A stretch of 64,000 nucleotides of DNA from NCBI RefSeq assembly GCF_001428605.1, contig NZ_LMID01000002.1, positions 1-64,000 of the forward strand, in the 5' to 3' direction. Shown here one piece after another: positions 8,489 to 17,361 of the stretch. Source of the DNA: Sphingomonas sp. Root720 (GTDB lineage Bacteria; Pseudomonadota; Alphaproteobacteria; Sphingomonadales; Sphingomonadaceae). Both the position numbers and the translations under genes were made by a program. Position 1 is the stretch's first letter. Every line of letters starts with the position of its first letter. The notes beneath the pieces were generated by a model. The model was not told the DNA's origin. It worked only from the letters and a program-made list of their open reading frames with translations, and made no database searches.

Positions 8489-9409
8489 ATGCGACCGTTC
8501 ATTGGACTGGCGACGCTCGGCCTCGTCGCGATGCCCGAACCGGCTCTCGCCGTGACGCTTCCGGACGCCGGCGCGGGCCTCGCCTCGGGTGGCGCGGGCG
8601 AGACGGTCTGGTTCGGCCTTCGCCGCCGGCCGTTCAGCGTGGCGCGGCTGATCGGCCTGCCGCAACGACAGCCCTCCGACGCGGCCCGCGCCCGCGCGCT
8701 TGGCCCGGCACCCATCGGCGGGCAACTGATCAGCTTCGCGGGCAGCAGCACCGACGCGCCGTCCACGTCGCTGTTGCTGCGCGATGCGCCGCGTTTCAGC
8801 CGGCTGCCCGGCAGGCAGGTCGACGATTATGAGGTCGGGCTGCGCACCGCGCTCGCCGACACGGCGGTGACCCTCCAGGCCGGCCTGTCCTACAACAAGT
8901 TCCGCAATCTCCAGACGACGCTACGCCAGGGCGACCGTTTGACGATCGCCAGCGTCGGCAGGGCCAAGACCTACGGCCTCGAGACGATGGCCCGCTGGTC
9001 GCCGACGGCCGGCATCAGCCTGTTCGTCGCCGGCGCCTATCGCGAGGCCCGGTTCAAGAACCAGGTGCGCGACGGTCGCAAGTTCCGGCTGTCGCCCGAC
9101 CGGTCGGCCTCGCTCGGTGCGGTGATGCTCGTGCCCGTCGGGACCGGACGGATCGCGTTCATCCCCAGCATCGCCTATCAGTCGGCGATGGGGCTCGACG
9201 GCGACGATGGCGGGATGGGCGCGACGGCGCTGATCAACGCCCAGCTGGGCTATGCCTTCTCCGATGCGTTCGAGATCGAAGCGCTCGCCTCCAATCTGCT
9301 CGACCGTCCATATGCCCGCCCATCGGCGCGCGGCGCGGCCACCCTGATCGCGGGTGAGCCGCGCGTCCTGGGGGTCCGCGCCCGGCTGCGCTTCGGTGCG
9401 GGCCACTGA
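8489..9409 (+). CDS. Shortened TonB-dependent-receptor-like barrel protein
   Basis: 306 residues with a signal peptide ending MPEPALAV. From about residue 110 on it matches the C-terminal third of a TonB-dependent receptor: YNKFRNLQTT, YGLETMARWSP, RFRLSPDRSASLGA-type strands, ASNLLDRPYA and a final amphipathic strand ending RARLRFGAGH. No TonB box or plug domain is present, and a full receptor is 650-1000 residues. Either an internal deletion fused a receptor's leader to its end, or this is a small barrel derived from one. It has no stop or frameshift. GGGGAAG lies before the ATG. It is probably not a working importer. Confidence 0.75.
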   Translation: MRPFIGLATLGLVAMPEPALAVTLPDAGAGLASGGAGETVWFGLRRRPFSVARLIGLPQRQPSDAARARALGPAPIGGQLISFAGSSTDAPSTSLLLRDAPRFSRLPGRQVDDYEVGLRTALADTAVTLQAGLSYNKFRNLQTTLRQGDRLTIASVGRAKTYGLETMARWSPTAGISLFVAGAYREARFKNQVRDGRKFRLSPDRSASLGAVMLVPVGTGRIAFIPSIAYQSAMGLDGDDGGMGATALINAQLGYAFSDAFEIEALASNLLDRPYARPSARGAATLIAGEPRVLGVRARLRFGAGH

Positions 9410-9469
9410 GCCGGGAACCAAGCCACATCCCGGCGCGCTGTATCCCGCGAACCGAAGAGGAGCGTCGCG

Positions 9470-9775
9470 ATGTCCAGCGAATCCCGCGATTTTCACGCCG
9501 ATTCCGTCCAAGTCGGCGGCGTGGAGCGCACGATGGTGTCCGGCGAGGAGATCCGGCGTCGGGTGCAGGCGATGATCGACGAGGATCCCGAACTGGCATC
9601 GTGCGACAAGCCGGTGCTCGCGCCGATGCCCAAGCCGACCGCCAGAGAAAGCCCGACCGGCTGCAACTGGACGATGCACTATCTCGGGCAATTTCCGGGC
9701 TGCGAGCCCGCGATCGACCGGATCGTCGCGCTGGTCCAGAACGACGTCAACATCGGTTCGCCGACCCGGCCTTGA
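9470..9775 (+). CDS. Small protein of unknown function
   Basis: 101 residues with GAGGAG placed well before the ATG. There is no signal peptide or membrane segment. The N-terminal half is polar and acidic with a helix (GEEIRRRVQAMIDEDPEL); the C-terminal half has three cysteines (ASCDKP, TGCNWTM, FPGCEPA) that could bind a metal or form disulfides. I do not recognise a family. It follows the shortened receptor by 60 bases in the same direction and converges with the SMR gene. Confidence 0.7.
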   Translation: MSSESRDFHADSVQVGGVERTMVSGEEIRRRVQAMIDEDPELASCDKPVLAPMPKPTARESPTGCNWTMHYLGQFPGCEPAIDRIVALVQNDVNIGSPTRP

Positions 9776-9801
9776 CAGCGAGCTATCGCCCTCGCTTCGG
9801 G

Positions 9802-10122
9802 TCAGTGACCGGCGCTGAGCTTCAGCCCGGCGATGCAGGCGACGACCGCGAAGATCAGGACGATGCGGATCGGCGTCGCCGGCTCGCCGAACCAGATCAT
9901 CCCGACGACCACCGTCCCGATCGCGCCGATTCCACCCCACACGGCATAGGCGGTGCCCATCGGTATCGACCGGCTGGCGACTTCGAGCAGACCCATCGAC
10001 AAGGTCACCGAGACGAGGAACGCCAGCGTCCAGGGGACGTTGCGGAACCCATCGACGAAGCGCAGGCAGGTGGTGAAACCCACTTCGAAGCAACCGCCGA
10101 TGATCAACCATATCCACGCCAT
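9802..10122 (-). CDS. SMR-family exporter, SugE/Gdx type
   Basis: 106 residues with four membrane helices, the size of small multidrug resistance proteins. The essential membrane glutamate is in GGCFEVGF (Glu13), and the GTAYAVWGGIGAIG helix is the family signature. The fourth helix ends GLKLSAGH as in SugE/Gdx proteins, several of which export guanidinium, rather than the broad-range EmrE branch. It probably works as an antiparallel homodimer driven by protons. No guanidine riboswitch was found in the short upstream region. Subfamily assignment is inference from these motifs. Confidence 0.9.
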   Translation of the reverse strand: MAWIWLIIGGCFEVGFTTCLRFVDGFRNVPWTLAFLVSVTLSMGLLEVASRSIPMGTAYAVWGGIGAIGTVVVGMIWFGEPATPIRIVLIFAVVACIAGLKLSAGH

Positions 10123-10167
10123 GCTGCGCCCATAGCCGCGCGGTCCGGCTTAGGCTAGACGAAGGAC

Positions 10168-10809
10168 ATGGCAGCCCCGCTCGCCCTCGGTCACCGGCTC
10201 GCCCCGCCGCGCTTCGTCGCCTTCATGGCGCTCGGCATCGCCGGCTTCCTGATCGCCTTCCATATGATGGGCTGGTCGCGCGCGGCGATGATCGGCTTCG
10301 ACATCGGCGCCACCGTCTTCCTGCTCTCCTGCCTCCCGCTGCTGGGGCGGGAGCCCGATGCGATGCGCGAATCCGCCGAGCGCAACGACGCCAACCGCGC
10401 CACGCTGCTCGCCATCACCGGCATCGTCTGCAGCGTGATCCTGGTCGCGATCGCGGAGGAATTGTCGGCGCGCGGAGCCACCAGCCCGGCGACGGTGGCA
10501 TTGATCATCGGCACGCTGCTGCTCGCCTGGCTGTTCAGCAACATGACCTATGCGCTGCACTATGCGCATCTCTTCTACAGCCGGAACGCGAAGGGCGGGG
10601 ATTCCGGCGGCATCGGCTTTCCGGGCGATGACGAGCCCAATTATTGGGATTTCATCTATTTCGCCTTCACGCTGGGCATGACCTTCCAGACGTCCGACGT
10701 GGAGATCGGCAGCCGGTCGATCCGGCGGGTGGCGATCCTCCACAGCTTCGCCGCCTTCGTCTTCAATATCGGCGTACTGGCCTTCACGATCAACGTGCTG
10801 GGCGGGTAG
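10168..10809 (+). CDS. DUF1345 integral membrane protein
   Basis: 213 residues with about five membrane helices. The family hallmarks are present: WLFSNMTYALHYAHLFY, followed by the loop FPGDDEPNYWDFIYFAFTLGMTFQTSDVEI and a final helix AFVFNIGVLAFTINVLGG. DUF1345 proteins are widespread in bacteria and their function is not established. The start at 10168 is the first ATG, with AGACGAAGG before it. It is divergent from the SMR gene with 45 bases between. Confidence 0.9.
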   Translation: MAAPLALGHRLAPPRFVAFMALGIAGFLIAFHMMGWSRAAMIGFDIGATVFLLSCLPLLGREPDAMRESAERNDANRATLLAITGIVCSVILVAIAEELSARGATSPATVALIIGTLLLAWLFSNMTYALHYAHLFYSRNAKGGDSGGIGFPGDDEPNYWDFIYFAFTLGMTFQTSDVEIGSRSIRRVAILHSFAAFVFNIGVLAFTINVLGG

Positions 10810-10833
10810 GCGGAAAGCGGCCCGAGGGGACCG

Positions 10834-11319
10834 TCAACCCTTCAGCCGCTCCAGCGCCTCGCCGTCTATCCGCCACGGCTCCCACCCCTCCATCCGGCGG
10901 CCGCCGAGCTTGCGGTAGAAGCCCTTGGCCAGTTCGTTCCAGTCGAGCACGCCCCAGTCGATCCGGGCGCAGTCATGCGCCTTCGCCTCCTGGCCCAGTG
11001 CCTCGAACAGCGCGCGGGCGACCCCGCCGCCGCGCGCCGCAGGATCGACGAACAGGTCTTCCAGATAGAGGCCGTGCAGCCCGGTCCAGGTCGAGAAGTT
11101 GAAGAACCACACCGCCATGCCGACCATCCGGCCATCCTGTTCGGCGACATGGGCGAAGACCCTGGCATCCTCGCCGAACAGCAGCGCCGCCAGCCCCTCG
11201 GGTGTCGCCTTCACCGCATCGGGCTCGCGCTCATAGATGGCGAGCGCGCGGACGAGGCGAAGGATGTCGTGCTCGTCGCCCGGGCGGGCGCGGCGGACGG
11301 TGGTCGTGGTGCTGGTCAT
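10834..11319 (-). CDS. GNAT-family N-acetyltransferase
   Basis: 161 residues forming one GNAT domain: beta-strands VRRARPGDEHDI at the start, LYLEDLFVDPAARGGGVARALFEAL with the acetyl-CoA-binding R/Q-x-x-G-x-G/A-type loop, and WGVLDWNELAKGFYRKLG at the end. The LEDLFVDP-type motif is that of diamine/thialysine N-acetyltransferases (SSAT-like), so a small amine is a likely substrate; this is inference. The ATG overlaps the stop of the upstream DMT transporter by ATGA, which points to one operon. Confidence 0.9.
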   Translation of the reverse strand: MTSTTTTVRRARPGDEHDILRLVRALAIYEREPDAVKATPEGLAALLFGEDARVFAHVAEQDGRMVGMAVWFFNFSTWTGLHGLYLEDLFVDPAARGGGVARALFEALGQEAKAHDCARIDWGVLDWNELAKGFYRKLGGRRMEGWEPWRIDGEALERLKG

Positions 11320-12200
11320 GGGATGACGTCTCTTTCCATATCGGGGGCACGCGCGGCGATCAGGCAGCCGGCGACGATCAGGCCCGCGCCCATCAACGTC
11401 GGGAGGCCGACATGCTCGCCGAAGAAGGCAAAGCCCCACAGGCTGGCCCAGATGAAGGCGGTGAATTCGACCGGGGCGAGATAGCTCGCCTCGGCGCGGG
11501 CATAGGCCCAGCTGAGCAACGCGAGTGAAATCGTCGCCAGGACGGCCGCGAACAGGATCAGCGGGACATGGTCGACCGGCGGCAGCGCCGCGAACCACGG
11601 CATCGCCAGGGCGAGGCACAAGGCCATGAAGACGCTCTGGAAGAAGGCGACCTCATAGGGATCGGCGACCTGCGCCTGTCGCCGCATCAGGATGATGTTG
11701 TACGCGTAGAAGACCGCCGAGAGCAGCACCGCCAGCGCGCCGAGCAACGCGTCGGGGCCCAGCTGTGCGTGCGACTGTCCCCACAGGATCACCACCACGC
11801 CGCCGAAGCCCATGGCCGATCCGGCCAGCGCGCCGCGCCTCATCCGCTCCTTGAGAAGCAGGACGGCGAGGCCCTGCGCGATCAGCGGCGCGATGAAGCT
11901 GAGCGCGATCGCCTGCGCCAGCGGCGTGCGGGCCAGCCCCCAGAAGAACAGCATCGCCATCACCGCCGAGACCGCGCCGCGCTCGACATGCAAGCGCATC
12001 GCCGCGCGCGACGGACGAGCGGGGCGCGACCAGAGCCAGGGCAGCGCGCCGAAGCCGATCCCGGCGAAGCCTCGCCAGAGCAGGGTGTTGTAGGTCCCGA
12101 TCGCCAGGCTGAGCGCCTTCACCGCCGCATCCATCGACGAGAAGACCGCGACCCCGAGACAGGCCACCGCAAAGGCGATCGCCGGGGAAGCGCGCTTCAT
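11316..12200 (-). CDS. EamA/DMT-superfamily transporter
   Basis: 294 residues with ten predicted membrane helices in two EamA repeats of five, the usual size for drug/metabolite transporters. Typical features are an early SSMDAAVKAL helix, the WRGFAGIGFGALP motif, LAQAIALSFIAPL and, in the second half, AEASYLAPVEFTAFIWASLWGFAFFGE. The substrate is unknown; relatives export amino acids, nucleobases or other metabolites. It is coupled by ATGA to an acetyltransferase, so exporter and modifying enzyme may act on the same compound. It lies 82 bases after ispG on the same strand. Confidence 0.92.
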   Translation of the reverse strand: MKRASPAIAFAVACLGVAVFSSMDAAVKALSLAIGTYNTLLWRGFAGIGFGALPWLWSRPARPSRAAMRLHVERGAVSAVMAMLFFWGLARTPLAQAIALSFIAPLIAQGLAVLLLKERMRRGALAGSAMGFGGVVVILWGQSHAQLGPDALLGALAVLLSAVFYAYNIILMRRQAQVADPYEVAFFQSVFMALCLALAMPWFAALPPVDHVPLILFAAVLATISLALLSWAYARAEASYLAPVEFTAFIWASLWGFAFFGEHVGLPTLMGAGLIVAGCLIAARAPDMERDVIP

Positions 12201-12282
12201 GGCCGGGCGCTTCCGCCACCGCGCTCAGCATGCTTCCCCGGCGCGGCAACGCCCCGGCCCGCGCCGGAGCATGTCGTCGACG

Positions 12283-13407
12283 TCATTCCGCCGCTTGCGC
12301 CTGTGCGGCTTCGGCGGCCTCGATCTCGGCGGCCTTGGCCTCGACCAGCCTGACGATATGTTCGACCATGTCGGCGTCCTGCACCGTGTGGTCGGTGACG
12401 CCCGACAGGTAGACCATATGCTTGCCGGCCCCGCCGCCGGTCAGGCCGATGTCGGTCTCGCGCGCCTCGCCGGGACCGTTGACGACGCAGCCGAGCACCG
12501 AAAGCGACAGCGGCACGCGAATGTGCTGGAGGCGCTCCTCCAGCGTCTGGACGGTACGGATCACGTCGAAACCCTGACGCGCGCAGGACGGGCAGGAAAC
12601 GACGCGGACCCCGCGGTTGCGGATGCCCAGCGCCTTGAGGATCTCGAAGCCGACTCGGACCTCTTCCTCCGGCTCGGCCGAGAGCGACACGCGGATCGTG
12701 TCGCCGATGCCGGCCCAGAGCAGGTTGCCGATGCCGATCGACGATTTGACCGTGCCGCCGATCAGCCCGCCCGCCTCCGTGATGCCCAGGTGGAGCGGGC
12801 AATCGACCGCTTCGGCGAGGCCCATATAGGCCGATACCGCGAGGAAGACGTCCGACGCCTTCACGGCCACCTTATATTCGTGGAAGTCGTGGTCCTGCAG
12901 CAGCTTGATATGGTCGAGCGCGCTTTCGACCAGCGCCTCGGGGCAGGGCTCGCCATATTTCTCCAGCAGGTCCTTCTCCAGGCTGCCGGCGTTGACGCCG
13001 ATCCGCATCGAGCAGCCATTGGCCTTGGCCGCGCGGACGACCTCGGCCACCCGGTCGGCCGAGCCGATATTGCCCGGGTTGATGCGCAGGCAGGCGGCGC
13101 CGGCATCGGCGGCCTCGAGCGCGCGCTTGTAGTGGAAATGGATGTCGGCGACGATCGGCACCTTCGCGGCGCGGACGATCTGCCTCAAGGCGGCGGTCGA
13201 CGCCTCGTCGGGGCAGGACACCCGGATGATGTCGGCCCCAGCCTCCTCGCAGCGGCGGATCTGGTCGATCGTCGCCCTGGCGTCGTCGGTCGGGGTGTTG
13301 GTCATCGTCTGGACGGTGACGGGCGCGCCGCCGCCGACGGCGACGTTGCCGACCATGATCTGGCGCGACTGACGGCGCTGGATGTCGCGCCACGGACGGA
13401 TGGACAT
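12283..13407 (-). CDS. ispG: 4-hydroxy-3-methylbut-2-enyl-diphosphate synthase (flavodoxin)
   Basis: 374 residues from [17 protein letters not shown]; the longer upstream frame lacks homology. IspG (GcpE) makes HMBPP from methylerythritol cyclodiphosphate in the cytoplasmic MEP isoprenoid pathway. The TIM-barrel start [16 protein letters not shown] is diagnostic, and the three [4Fe-4S] ligands are visible in [10 protein letters not shown] and CVVNGPGEA. Length fits bacterial one-barrel IspG. The C-terminus carries an extra Ala/Glu-rich tail. It stands alone, followed by the DMT gene. Confidence 0.97.
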   Translation of the reverse strand: MSIRPWRDIQRRQSRQIMVGNVAVGGGAPVTVQTMTNTPTDDARATIDQIRRCEEAGADIIRVSCPDEASTAALRQIVRAAKVPIVADIHFHYKRALEAADAGAACLRINPGNIGSADRVAEVVRAAKANGCSMRIGVNAGSLEKDLLEKYGEPCPEALVESALDHIKLLQDHDFHEYKVAVKASDVFLAVSAYMGLAEAVDCPLHLGITEAGGLIGGTVKSSIGIGNLLWAGIGDTIRVSLSAEPEEEVRVGFEILKALGIRNRGVRVVSCPSCARQGFDVIRTVQTLEERLQHIRVPLSLSVLGCVVNGPGEARETDIGLTGGGAGKHMVYLSGVTDHTVQDADMVEHIVRLVEAKAAEIEAAEAAQAQAAE

Positions 13408-13579
13408 GGGATTCCGTTCTTTGAAAAGCTTCGGCGCCCGTATAGGCTGATTCCATCCATTGGAACAGCCGTCACGCCAGCGTCGCCGCCGGCATCTTCG
13501 CAAGGATTCCGGTCGCGCGCCGGACGGCCGATCCATTTGACATTGCGGGCGTTCCCGACGGGACGCCCCTCCTGCCCAG

Positions 13580-14545
13580 GTGATAGACGTGACCGAAATA
13601 CGCTCCCTCACATCCTATTGGAGCGGCCCGGCCGAAGGCTGGACGCTCGTTATCCACGGCGGCGCGGGCCAGCTCCGCCGGTTGCTGCTCAGCGGCGATG
13701 CCGAGGCCCATGCCGAGGCGATCCTCACCGCCGCGCTCGACGCCGGCGCGACCATCCTCGCCGCTGGCGGCACCGCCGTCGACGCGGTCGAGGCGGCCGT
13801 GCGCGTGCTGGAGGACGATCCCTATTTCAACGCCGGCCGCGGCGCTGTGTTCAGTGCCGACGGCATCAACGAGCTCGACGCCGCGATCATGGACGGCGCC
13901 ACCCGCGAAGCCGGCGCGGTCAGCGCCGTGACCAAGGCGCGCAACCCCGTGACCCTCGCCAAGGCGGTGATGGAACAGAGCCCGCACGTCATGCTCACCG
14001 CATCGGGCGCCGACCGCTTCGGTGCCGAACACGGTATCGAGCAGGCCGCCCCCGCCTGGTTCCACACCGACGAGCGATGGCGCCAATATGAGGAGCTGCG
14101 CGCCGGGGGCACCTTCGACGCCGATCTCAAATATGGCACGGTCGGCGCGGTCGCCCGCGACGGCAAGGGCCGCCTCGCCGCCGCCACCTCGACCGGCGGA
14201 CTGACCGGCAAGCGCTGGAACCGGATCGGCGATTCGCCCGTGATCGGCGCCGGTACCTGGGCCGAGGACAGCGGCGCCGCGACGTCCTGCACCGGATCGG
14301 GCGAGCATTTCATCCGGGTCGGCGCGGCGCACGAACTGTCGGCGCGGGTGCGTCTGGCCGGCCAGACGATCGACGAGGCGGGCGCGGGCGTGATCGGCGA
14401 GATCGGCGCGCTCGGCGGCATCGGCGGGCTGATCAGCGTCGACGGCCAGGGCCGCGGCGGCTGGTGCTTCAACAGCCAGGGGATGTATCGCGGCCTCGCC
14501 CGCGCCGACGAGCCCCATGTCGTGGCGATGTACGGCGACGACTGA
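13580..14545 (+). CDS. Isoaspartyl peptidase/L-asparaginase (Ntn hydrolase)
   Basis: 321 residues. The N-terminal LVIHGGAGQ, the [28 protein letters not shown] segment and the nucleophile threonine in KYGTVGAVA (about residue 187) define the type-2 asparaginase family, which cleaves itself before that threonine into two chains and hydrolyses L-asparagine or beta-aspartyl peptides. The GTG at 13580 is the longest start; another GTG three codons later is possible. There is no signal peptide, so it is cytoplasmic. Its stop overlaps the ATG of the nuclease remnant (TGATG). Confidence 0.93.
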   Translation: MIDVTEIRSLTSYWSGPAEGWTLVIHGGAGQLRRLLLSGDAEAHAEAILTAALDAGATILAAGGTAVDAVEAAVRVLEDDPYFNAGRGAVFSADGINELDAAIMDGATREAGAVSAVTKARNPVTLAKAVMEQSPHVMLTASGADRFGAEHGIEQAAPAWFHTDERWRQYEELRAGGTFDADLKYGTVGAVARDGKGRLAAATSTGGLTGKRWNRIGDSPVIGAGTWAEDSGAATSCTGSGEHFIRVGAAHELSARVRLAGQTIDEAGAGVIGEIGALGGIGGLISVDGQGRGGWCFNSQGMYRGLARADEPHVVAMYGDD

Positions 14546-14760
14546 TGTCGTTGCGCTGACCGGTCGCGCTGGCGGCCCTCGTCGGGGTCGCCGGCCCCGC
14601 CCATGCCTGGTGGGAATATGGCCATGAGACCGTCGCGACGATCGCAATGGACTCCGTCCGTCCAGGGACCCGGCAGGCGATCAGGCGGCTGCTGGCGCGC
14701 AGCGGCCTGCTGGAGACGCAGACCTGCCCGGCGCGGGTGCGGATCGCGGCGCTGGGCTAG
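14545..14760 (+). pseudogene. S1/P1-type nuclease, truncated remnant
   Basis: Reading from the ATG that overlaps the asparaginase stop gives a decayed gene: codon 5 is TGA, and after it the frame reads LAALVGVAGPAHA, then WWEYGHETVATIAM and TRQAIRRLLARSGLLETQTC. The 'AHA-W-W-x-x-G-H-E' start is the signal-cleavage site and mature N-terminus of S1/P1 nucleases, whose first Trp and the His bind zinc. The frame stops at TAG after 71 codons; a full enzyme is about 250-300 residues. The lost 3' part is replaced by the inverted repeat at 14769. Nonfunctional. Confidence 0.8.
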
Positions 14761-14768
14761 ATTTCTCG

Positions 14769-14852
14769 CGTCATCCCAGCGAAAGCTGGGATCTCCCTTT
14801 TCTTCCGTGCGGGGCAAAGGGCAGGGAGATTCCAGCGTTCGCTGGAATGACG
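14769..14852. repeat. Dispersed inverted-repeat element (copy 1)
   Basis: An 84-base element with ends CGTCATCCCAGCG... and ...CGCTGGAATGACG. Each arm is itself a small palindrome (cccagc-gaaa-gctggg and ttccagc-gttc-gctggaa), so two REP-like hairpins face each other. It belongs to the same family as copies at 23103, 25565, 41870 and 43616. It abuts the nuclease remnant and supplies the sequence just before the exonuclease ribosome site. Confidence 0.9.
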
Positions 14853-14864
14853 GGCTGGAGATTT

Positions 14865-15317
14865 ATGCGCTACTTCCTCGATACCGAGTTCAACGGCTTC
14901 GGCGGCGACCTGCTCAGCCTCGCCCTGGTGCCCGAATATGGCGATCAGGACTATTATGTCGTGATCCCGAGCGAGGGCCCCTATCATCCCTGGGTCGCAA
15001 AGCATGTCGTCCCCTATCTGGAGACGGTGCCGCGCAACCTGTTCAACCGGCTCGACCGGGTGGCGGCGGCGCATGATGTCGCCGCCTATCTGGGCAACGA
15101 TCCCGATCCGGTGATCGTCGCCGACTGGCCGGAGGATATCGCGCTGTTCTGCCGGCTGCTACTGGTCGGCGAGACCGAGATCGTCGACATTCGCCATATG
15201 CGTTTCGAATTCCATCGCACCCCCGGCTTCTCGACCGCGCGCAACAGTCAGGTTCCCCACAACGCGCTGCACGACGCCCGCGCATTGCGCGATCACCTGC
15301 TGTCGCTCGAGGATTGA
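14865..15317 (+). CDS. DEDD-type 3'-5' exoribonuclease (Rv2179c-like)
   Basis: 150 residues from MRYFLDTEFNGFGG, with GGAG before the ATG; an in-frame ATG at 14847 lies inside the repeat and is rejected. The motifs Asp6-x-Glu8 (FLDTEF), an aspartate in ADWPEDIALF and the closing H....D in PHNALHDARALRD are those of a DEDDh exonuclease of the short family typified by mycobacterial Rv2179c, a 3'-5' exoribonuclease with an RNase T-like fold. It is cytoplasmic. Substrate in this organism is unknown. Confidence 0.85.
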   Translation: MRYFLDTEFNGFGGDLLSLALVPEYGDQDYYVVIPSEGPYHPWVAKHVVPYLETVPRNLFNRLDRVAAAHDVAAYLGNDPDPVIVADWPEDIALFCRLLLVGETEIVDIRHMRFEFHRTPGFSTARNSQVPHNALHDARALRDHLLSLED

Positions 15318-15326
15318 GGACCATGG

Positions 15327-15359
15327 AAAAGGCCGCCGGCATCGCGCCGACGGCCTTTC
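15327..15359 (-). terminator. Rho-independent terminator after pal
   Basis: A strong stem-loop: AAAGGCCGCCGGC, loop ATCGC, GCCGACGGCCTTT, with one mismatch. On the minus strand the stem is followed by TTTT, fitting a terminator for pal; being symmetric it may also stop transcription from the convergent exonuclease gene. Confidence 0.75.
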
Positions 15360-15381
15360 CCGTTCAACGATTCGGCGTGGC

Positions 15382-15909
15382 TTAGTTCGGAACCACCGTC
15401 ACGGCGCGACGGTTCTGCGCCCAGCTGGCTTCGTCCGAACCGGTCGCGACCGGGCGTTCCTTGCCATAGCTGATCACCGACAGGCGCGAGGCCGGGACAC
15501 CCGCGCTGACGAGGAAGTTCTTCGCGGCGTTGGCGCGACGCTCGCCCAGCGCGAGGTTGTACTCGCGGGTGCCGCGCTCGTCGCAATGACCCTCGATGGT
15601 CACGGAGACGTTCGGATATTTGGCAAGCCACTCCGCCTGCCGGGTGAGGGTCGCCTGATCCTCGGCGTCGACGTCATAGCCGTCGGTGCCGAAAAAGATG
15701 GTGTCGGTCCCCGCCTGCTGAAGGAAGTCGGCGCGCGAACCCGGGACCGGGCCGGTCGAGGGCGGCGGCGGCGGCGCTTCGGGCGTGGGGGCCGGTGCGG
15801 TCGCGGCGGGGGGCGGAGGCAGTTCCTCGGGCTTCTTCTTCGCACAGGCGCTGATGCTCAGCGCGAGCGCCGAGACCAGCGCGATCTTCATCGTCATATG
15901 CGCCATCAT
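15382..15909 (-). CDS. pal: Peptidoglycan-associated lipoprotein Pal
   Basis: 175 residues. AAGGAGATTT precedes the twin ATG at 15909. A lipoprotein signal with lipobox LSISAC is followed by a Pro/Ala-rich linker and an OmpA-like domain (VTIEGHCDERGTREYNLALGERRA), whose D and R bind meso-diaminopimelate. Pal anchors the outer membrane to peptidoglycan and partners TolB. It is the last gene of the tol-pal cluster, 65 bases after tolB, and is followed by a terminator. Confidence 0.96.
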   Translation of the reverse strand: MMAHMTMKIALVSALALSISACAKKKPEELPPPPAATAPAPTPEAPPPPPSTGPVPGSRADFLQQAGTDTIFFGTDGYDVDAEDQATLTRQAEWLAKYPNVSVTIEGHCDERGTREYNLALGERRANAAKNFLVSAGVPASRLSVISYGKERPVATGSDEASWAQNRRAVTVVPN

Positions 15910-15974
15910 CAAATCTCCTTCACAACTATTACGGTCCAATAACGTCTTTTATTCCCAAATGCTCCCCGGAAACG

Positions 15975-17294
15975 TCAGGGAAGCAGCGGTCCCCAGGCCG
16001 GATCCGATCCGTCGAGCGGGGTCGGCACCGGCCGTTCGTTGACGCCGGTCAGGTCGACCGACCAGAGATCGGCCTTGCCCGAGCCCTGCCCGGTCCGGAA
16101 GAACATGATCACCCGGCCGTTGGGCGACCAGCTCGGTCCTTCGTCCTGCCAGCCGTTGGTCAGGATCTTCTCGCCCGACCCGTCGATGTTCATGACCCCG
16201 ACGTTGAAGCCGCCACCGATCCGGGTGAAGGCGATCAGGTCGCCGCGCGGGCTCCAGGCGGCGCTGCCATAGCGACCCGAACCGAAGCTGATCCGGTTCT
16301 GGCCCGATCCGTCGGCGTTCATGACGTAGAGCTGCTGCGTCCCCGAACGGTCGCTTTCGAAGACGATCTTCGAGCCGTCGGGCGAATAGCTGGCACCGGT
16401 GTCGATGCCCGGCGACGTGGTCAGCCGCTGCGGCGTGCCGCCGCCGGCGGAAACGCGGTAGATGTCGGTGTTGCCGCCGATCGCCATCGAGAAGACGATG
16501 TACCGTCCGTCGGGCGAGAAGCGCGGCGAGAAGGTCATGTTCGGCTGGTCGACGACGAGCCGCTGGCTGCCCGATCCGATGTCGTACACATACACCCGCG
16601 CGCGGTTGTTGGTGTAGGACATGTAGGTGATCGTCTGCTGATTCGGCGCGAAGCGCGGGGTCAGCACGATCGTCTGGCCGTTGGTCAGGAACCGGTGGTT
16701 GGCGCCGTCCTGGTCCATGATCGCCAGCCGCTTGATGCGGCTGGTCTTAGGCCCGGTTTCGGAAACATAGACCACGCGGCTGTCGAAATAGGGGCCTTCG
16801 CCGGTCAGGCGGGTATAGACCAGGTCCGCGCACTTGTGCGCGGCACGGCGCCACTGGGCGGGCTGCACGACGAAGCCCTGGCGGGTCAGCTCGGTCCGCG
16901 CCAGCACGTCGTAGAGATAGCAGCCGACGGTGAGCGAGCCGTCGCCATTGGCCTGGACGAACCCCTGGATCAGCGCCTGGGCGCCGCTCTGCGTCCAGAA
17001 GGTATAGTCGGGCGCGGTGACCTGCGGATGGGTGACGGTCTGCAGCGCGCTCTTCGGCAGCGGGTTGAACAGACCGCTATTCTTGAGATCGTTGGTGACG
17101 ACGTCGGCGACCCGCTGCCCGAGGGCGGCGGTGTCGCCCGCCGGCGTGTTCGCGACATTGGGGGTCGGCATGCCGGGGATGGCGATCGGCATCGGCTGGG
17201 CTATGCCGCCGGTGATGTCGACTTCGAGCTGGGCCGCGGCGGGCGCGGCGAACAAGGCCAGGCTCAACAGCGACAGGGCAAGGCGAAAACGCAT
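15975..17294 (-). CDS. tolB: Tol-Pal system periplasmic protein TolB
   Basis: 439 residues from MRFRLALSLL with AGAGGAG before it. A signal peptide ends APAAAQ, then an N-terminal domain that normally touches TolA (DVVTNDLKNSGLFNPLP) and a six-blade beta-propeller with repeated 'SPDG..I.F.S...G...IY' units (for example FSPRFSPDGRYIVFSM, GASYSPDGSKIVFESDRSG). Length and order fit TolB. It binds Pal and forms part of the envelope machinery needed for outer-membrane constriction at division. Confidence 0.97.
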   Translation of the reverse strand: MRFRLALSLLSLALFAAPAAAQLEVDITGGIAQPMPIAIPGMPTPNVANTPAGDTAALGQRVADVVTNDLKNSGLFNPLPKSALQTVTHPQVTAPDYTFWTQSGAQALIQGFVQANGDGSLTVGCYLYDVLARTELTRQGFVVQPAQWRRAAHKCADLVYTRLTGEGPYFDSRVVYVSETGPKTSRIKRLAIMDQDGANHRFLTNGQTIVLTPRFAPNQQTITYMSYTNNRARVYVYDIGSGSQRLVVDQPNMTFSPRFSPDGRYIVFSMAIGGNTDIYRVSAGGGTPQRLTTSPGIDTGASYSPDGSKIVFESDRSGTQQLYVMNADGSGQNRISFGSGRYGSAAWSPRGDLIAFTRIGGGFNVGVMNIDGSGEKILTNGWQDEGPSWSPNGRVIMFFRTGQGSGKADLWSVDLTGVNERPVPTPLDGSDPAWGPLLP

Positions 17295-17361
17295 TCTCGT
17301 CTCCTCTGCCCCGTTCCGGGAAGTAGACCCGAAATCGGGGGTACAAGTCAAATTCACAGGC

